Assembly: GCF_028618695.1 (NCBI RefSeq)
Contig: NZ_JAQIVI010000302.1
Span: 1-23,217 of the forward strand
Length of the DNA stretch: 23,217 nucleotides
From: Natrinema soli
GTDB lineage: Archaea > Halobacteriota > Halobacteria > Halobacteriales > Natrialbaceae
Direction of reading: 5' to 3'
In this document: positions 20,502 to 23,217 of the stretch, piece by piece
Position numbering within the stretch: the stretch's first letter is position 1
How the letters are laid out: each line of letters starts with the position of its first letter
The notes under the pieces: model-generated
The model's input: the letters and a program-made list of their open reading frames with translations, nothing else
Told to the model about the DNA's origin: nothing
The model's database searches: none
Made by a program: the position numbers and the translations under genes

Positions 20502-21473
20502 ATGGAGTACACCACGCTCGGAGACACGGGAATGACGGTCAGCCGCATCTGTCTGGGCTGTATGAGCTTCGGGACGGATCGGGAGTGGATGCTCGAGCCC
20601 GAGGAGAGCAAAGAACTCATCGACCGGGCGATCGACCTGGGGATCAACTTCTTCGATACCGCGAACGTCTACTCGACGGGCGAGTCCGAGGAGATTCTGG
20701 GCGACGCGCTCGAGGGGTACGACCGCGATTCGCAGGTGGTCGCGACGAAGGTATTCGGCGAGATGGATCCCGATAATCCGAACGCCAGCGGTCTCTCCCG
20801 CAAAACGATCGAACAGGAACTCGATGCGAGTCTCGACCGGCTCGGGATGGACACCATCGACCTCTACCAGACCCACCGATGGGACTACGACACGCCGGTC
20901 GAGGAGACACTCCGCGCGCTCGACGATGCGGTTCGGCGCGGGAAGGTGCGCTATATCGGCACCTCCTCTATGTGGGCCCACCAGTTCGCCGACGCCCTCC
21001 ACGCGAGCGACGCGCTGGGCCTCGAGCGCTTCGCCACGATGCAGAACCACTACAACGTGCTCTACCGCGAGGAGGAGCGAGAGATGCTGCCGCTCTGTGA
21101 GAACGAAGGGATCGGCGTCGTTCCGTGGTCGCCGCTGGCCCGCGGCGTCGCGACCCGCCCCCACGGGGAGATCGATTCGACGACCCGCGGCCAGACCGAC
21201 AAGTACCTCGAGCAGATGTCCTACCTCCAGGGCGGCGGCGAGGAGATCAACGAGCGAATACAGGCGCTCGCCGACCAGAAGGGCGTCTCGATGGCCCAGA
21301 TATCGCTCGCGTGGCTGCTCCACAAGGACTGGGTCGACGCCCCCATCGTCGGGACGACCAGCGTCGAACACTTAGAGGACGCCGTCGAGGCCCTCGAGAT
21401 CGATCTCTCCGAGTCGGAGATGGAGACCCTCGAGGAACCCTACGAGCCGCTGCCGGTGGCGGGTCACGAATAG
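20502..21473 (+). CDS. Aldo/keto reductase
   Basis: The protein has 323 residues, with the catalytic tetrad of the family: Asp52 and Tyr57 in FFDTANVYSTG, Lys83 in ATKVFG and His125 in YQTHRWD. The length and the MEYTTLGDTGMTVSRICLGCMSFG start are typical of the bacterial and archaeal branch related to potassium-channel beta subunits and general stress oxidoreductases. The late WLLHKDWVDAPIVGTTSVEHLEDAV is the NADP-binding end. The substrate is unknown. ATG 20502 is preferred over a start nine codons upstream, because cccttttgtc near 20470-20480 then sits at promoter distance. It follows azf on the same strand by 171 bp and converges with the next gene. Confidence 0.93.
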   Translation: MEYTTLGDTGMTVSRICLGCMSFGTDREWMLEPEESKELIDRAIDLGINFFDTANVYSTGESEEILGDALEGYDRDSQVVATKVFGEMDPDNPNASGLSRKTIEQELDASLDRLGMDTIDLYQTHRWDYDTPVEETLRALDDAVRRGKVRYIGTSSMWAHQFADALHASDALGLERFATMQNHYNVLYREEEREMLPLCENEGIGVVPWSPLARGVATRPHGEIDSTTRGQTDKYLEQMSYLQGGGEEINERIQALADQKGVSMAQISLAWLLHKDWVDAPIVGTTSVEHLEDAVEALEIDLSESEMETLEEPYEPLPVAGHE

Positions 21474-21500
21474 CCGAACGCGCCGCTCGCAAAGCGTCCG

Positions 21501-22373
21501 CTACAACAGATCGACGCCGTTCAGCACTTCGGCGACCCGCTCGAGGTGGGTCGCGTGTTCCTCGCCCTCGAGCCCCTGGTACATCGTCGTGATCGAGAGG
21601 TGGTCGGCTCCGAGGTCTCGCCAGGCCTGAACGCGGTCGATCCACTCGTCGTCTTCGTCCGGGACGGCATACATCCGACCGCCGAGGCCGATGTCGTCGG
21701 GGTCGCGGCCCGCCGCCTCGGCGTGCTCATAGAGGTCCGCGAGGTGGGCCTCGGCCTCGTCGCCCGGCTGGAACTGGGGTAACCAGCCATCCGCAATCCG
21801 AGCGACGCGGCGCTTGACCGGATCGGCCATGCCGCCCATCCAGAGCGGAATCGGCTGCTGGACCGGAAGCGGCCGGATGCCGACGTCCGGAATCTCGTGA
21901 AACTCGCCCTCGAACTCGACGAGTTCGTCGGTCCAGAGCCGGCGGAGCACCTCGACTTGCTCCTCGATTCGCTGCCCCCGCCGCGAGAAGTCCTCTCCCA
22001 GCGCGACGTACTCGGGTTCGTTCCAGCCGACGCCGATTCCCATGCGAAACCGCCCGTCGGTGAAGCGATCCAGTTGGGCGGCCTGCTTCGCGACGAGCGC
22101 GGTCTGGCGCTGGGGCAAGACGAGAATTCCGGTCATGAACGCCAGTTCGTCGGTCTGGCCCGCCAGATAGGAGTACGTGGTCAGCGGCTCGTGAAACGTG
22201 CTCTCGTAGTCGTAGGGACCGTCCCACCCCTCGCGATCGGGGTCGACGCCGAGGACGTGATCGTACGCCAGAACGTGTTCGTACCCCGACTCCTCGACCC
22301 GCCGTGCGTAGTCGGCGAGCGACCGCGGGTCGTGGCCGATCTCGAGTTGCGGGAGCACGGTACCGATTTCCAT
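21501..22373 (-). CDS. F420-type luciferase-like oxidoreductase
   Basis: The protein has 290 residues. It begins MEIGTVLPQLEIG and shows the luciferase-like TIM-barrel landmarks: GYEHVLAYDHVLG, LAFMTGILVLPQRQTALVAKQAAQLD, FTDGRFRMGIGVGWNEPEYVALG and PLWMGGMADPVKRRVARIADGW. GVGWNEPEY and the DRFTDGR segment are common in the LLM-class F420-dependent oxidoreductases of actinobacteria and haloarchaea. Coenzyme F420 is therefore the likely cofactor, though FMN-using relatives exist; the substrate is unknown. The start ATG 22373 fits the first barrel strand. It is convergent with the aldo/keto reductase, with 27 bp between stop codons. The upstream 500 bp are non-coding and carry a hairpin array. 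Confidence 0.9.
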   Translation of the reverse strand: MEIGTVLPQLEIGHDPRSLADYARRVEESGYEHVLAYDHVLGVDPDREGWDGPYDYESTFHEPLTTYSYLAGQTDELAFMTGILVLPQRQTALVAKQAAQLDRFTDGRFRMGIGVGWNEPEYVALGEDFSRRGQRIEEQVEVLRRLWTDELVEFEGEFHEIPDVGIRPLPVQQPIPLWMGGMADPVKRRVARIADGWLPQFQPGDEAEAHLADLYEHAEAAGRDPDDIGLGGRMYAVPDEDDEWIDRVQAWRDLGADHLSITTMYQGLEGEEHATHLERVAEVLNGVDLL

Positions 22374-22516
22374 ACCCTCGCGTTCGGCCGGCCCGGACTT
22401 GAAACTCTCGTCGGAACTGAATGACGGCGGCTATCGGTGAGGATTTGCCGTCCACGTTGTGGTGGCGCGCGCTGTCGGCGAGGCGCGACTCGAGGGAGCG
22501 CCTCGAAAGCGAATAG

Positions 22517-22696
22517 CGCGGGACCGGCGGTCCCGCGAACCATGCGAACGGGTCGAAGACCCGTGAGCAGACGGAGAACGAAGCGATCCGTGAGCAGGCC
22601 GACCGAACGAGAGTGAGGTCGGTCGATACCACTGCGCGAGGTCTTCGCGAACTTCGTGAGCGAATGGCTTGGAAGGCGCGAAGCGTCTTCCAGTGG
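22517..22696 (+). repeat. Hairpin array, candidate structured RNA or mobile repeat
   Basis: Six stems follow in order: CGCGGGACC/GGTCCCGCG (22517-22525/22529-22537), ACGGGTC/GACCCGT (22548-22554/22558-22564), ACGGA/TCCGT (22571-22575/22587-22591), CCGACC/GGTCGG (22599-22604/22617-22622, loop gaacgagagtga), TTCGC/GCGAA (22644-22648/22660-22664, loop gaacttcgtga) and GGAAGGCGC/GCGTCTTCC (22671-22679/22683-22691, one G-T pair). CCACTG (22629-22634) and CAGTGG (22691-22696) could close an outer stem around the last two. The last hairpin is nearly the same as 10243-10263 in the tRNA-Phe repeat. No gene is recognised in the rest of 22374-22874. Confidence 0.75.
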
Positions 22697-22874
22697 ATGA
22701 GCGACCGCAGCGACCAGCGGGAGCGAGGACCGCAATCGGCTGGGGAGGGCGTGGTGACTCCCCGTTGCCAGTGTGAGGAAAACACGTGACTCTTCGCCAC
22801 TCCTCGAACGCTCCGTGACTGACCTACCGAACCGCTCTCGAGCCCCACGACCGTTCTCGAGCACCGGTGACCGA

Positions 22875-23216
22875 TCAGAACAACCCGTCCACGTCCTCCT
22901 CGCGGGCCCGTCGCCTGCAGACGTGATCCGTGAGCCGCTGGGAGATGATCCCGCGGTTCTCGTCCTCGCGGACGAAATCGAACAGCAGCGTGATGAAGAC
23001 GCTGCCGTCGTCACCCGACTCGAGATCCTGTCGCGCGTACTCTCGAGCCCGCCGGATCGGTTCCTCGTCGTATCCGAACTCCTCGGCGAGGACGACCGCC
23101 GCGATCGCCGTCGGCTCGAAGCCGAGAGCCGCCAGCCCGGGACTGTCGCCCTCGTGTTCGATCCGTCCAGGCGGCCGCCGCTCGATGAGTTCGGGGTCGG
23201 CCGCGAGACGAGCCAG
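22875..23216 (-). CDS. C-terminal end of an unknown protein
   Basis: The last 113 codons of a gene that starts beyond the window are visible, ending at TGA 22875. The translated end contains GLAALGFEPTAIAAVVLAEEFGYDEEP, REYARQDLESGDDGSVFITLLFDFV and GIISQRLTDHVCRRRAREEDVDGLF. It is helical and acidic with a basic patch near the C-terminus, and has no membrane segment in the visible part. I do not recognise the family. Coding character (G/C third positions, acidic residues, clean frame) is clear. Confidence 0.65.
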   Translation of the reverse strand: MARLAADPELIERRPPGRIEHEGDSPGLAALGFEPTAIAAVVLAEEFGYDEEPIRRAREYARQDLESGDDGSVFITLLFDFVREDENRGIISQRLTDHVCRRRAREEDVDGLF

Positions 23217-23217
23217 C

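Noticed and set aside
20129..20776. Large Arg-rich plus-strand frame over the azf/aldo-keto reductase junction
   Set aside because: It overlaps two genes with complete active sites and has the composition of an out-of-frame shadow.

Overview
The window reads as haloarchaeal chromosome. It is GC-rich and dense in CTCGAG-like words, the proteins are very acidic, several starts look leaderless (a TATA-like box about 25-33 bp before the ATG with no obvious ribosome binding site), and many products belong to families I know mainly from haloarchaea (DUF5789-, DUF5790-, DUF5814- and DUF7344-type proteins, the Azf glucose-6-phosphate dehydrogenase, F420-type luciferase-like oxidoreductases). A member of the Natrialbaceae is my best guess; this is an inference from sequence style, not a search result.

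Layout. 1-1254: end of a luciferase-like oxidoreductase, a DUF2267 protein, and a convergent Cys-rich DUF5814-like protein. 1434-1811: tRNA-His followed by an array of duplicated tRNA pieces. 1812-4809: a small Cys-cluster protein, a Tat lipoprotein and a polytopic membrane protein, ending in a 29-bp tandem repeat. 5000-8055: aldo/keto reductase, an unknown protein and an alpha/beta hydrolase. 8056-10426: a degenerate patch with a small membrane-protein remnant, a tRNA-Phe fragment, an ATPase/DUF234 gene carrying an in-frame stop in its P-loop, a duplicated tRNA-Phe 3' end and tRNA-Phe itself. 10648-11595: a DUF7344 winged-helix regulator, then tandem tRNA-Val 3' copies and tRNA-Val. 11658-16869: DUF192 protein, ABC exporter, a frameshifted Yip1-family membrane protein, DUF5789 protein, creatininase-family hydrolase, DUF5790-type protein. 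17149-22373: aldehyde dehydrogenase, MptD-type dihydroneopterin aldolase, Azf, a second aldo/keto reductase and an F420-type oxidoreductase. 22374-23217: a hairpin array and the end of an unknown gene.

Most protein genes are ordinary metabolic and housekeeping genes in short or single transcription units. The most unusual signal is non-coding. All three tRNA genes (His, Phe, Val) are followed by the same composite structure: a stem-loop that starts at or next to the discriminator base with a GAACGnAGTGA-type loop, an inverted T-arm copy ending in GAACCCT, a second variable stem, then TTCGGTTC leading into a direct copy of that tRNA's own 3' end. The GAACCCT/TTCGGTTC boundaries are identical at all three loci although the stems and tRNAs differ. 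The same loop motif recurs in hairpin arrays at 19237-19436 and 22517-22696. This looks like a repeated tRNA-linked structural element rather than chance; its function cannot be read from the sequence.

Two genes appear inactivated by single changes: the ATPase (CGA-to-TGA-like stop inside the Walker A motif) and the Yip1 protein (one extra G in a G run). Both could be real decay or sequencing error.
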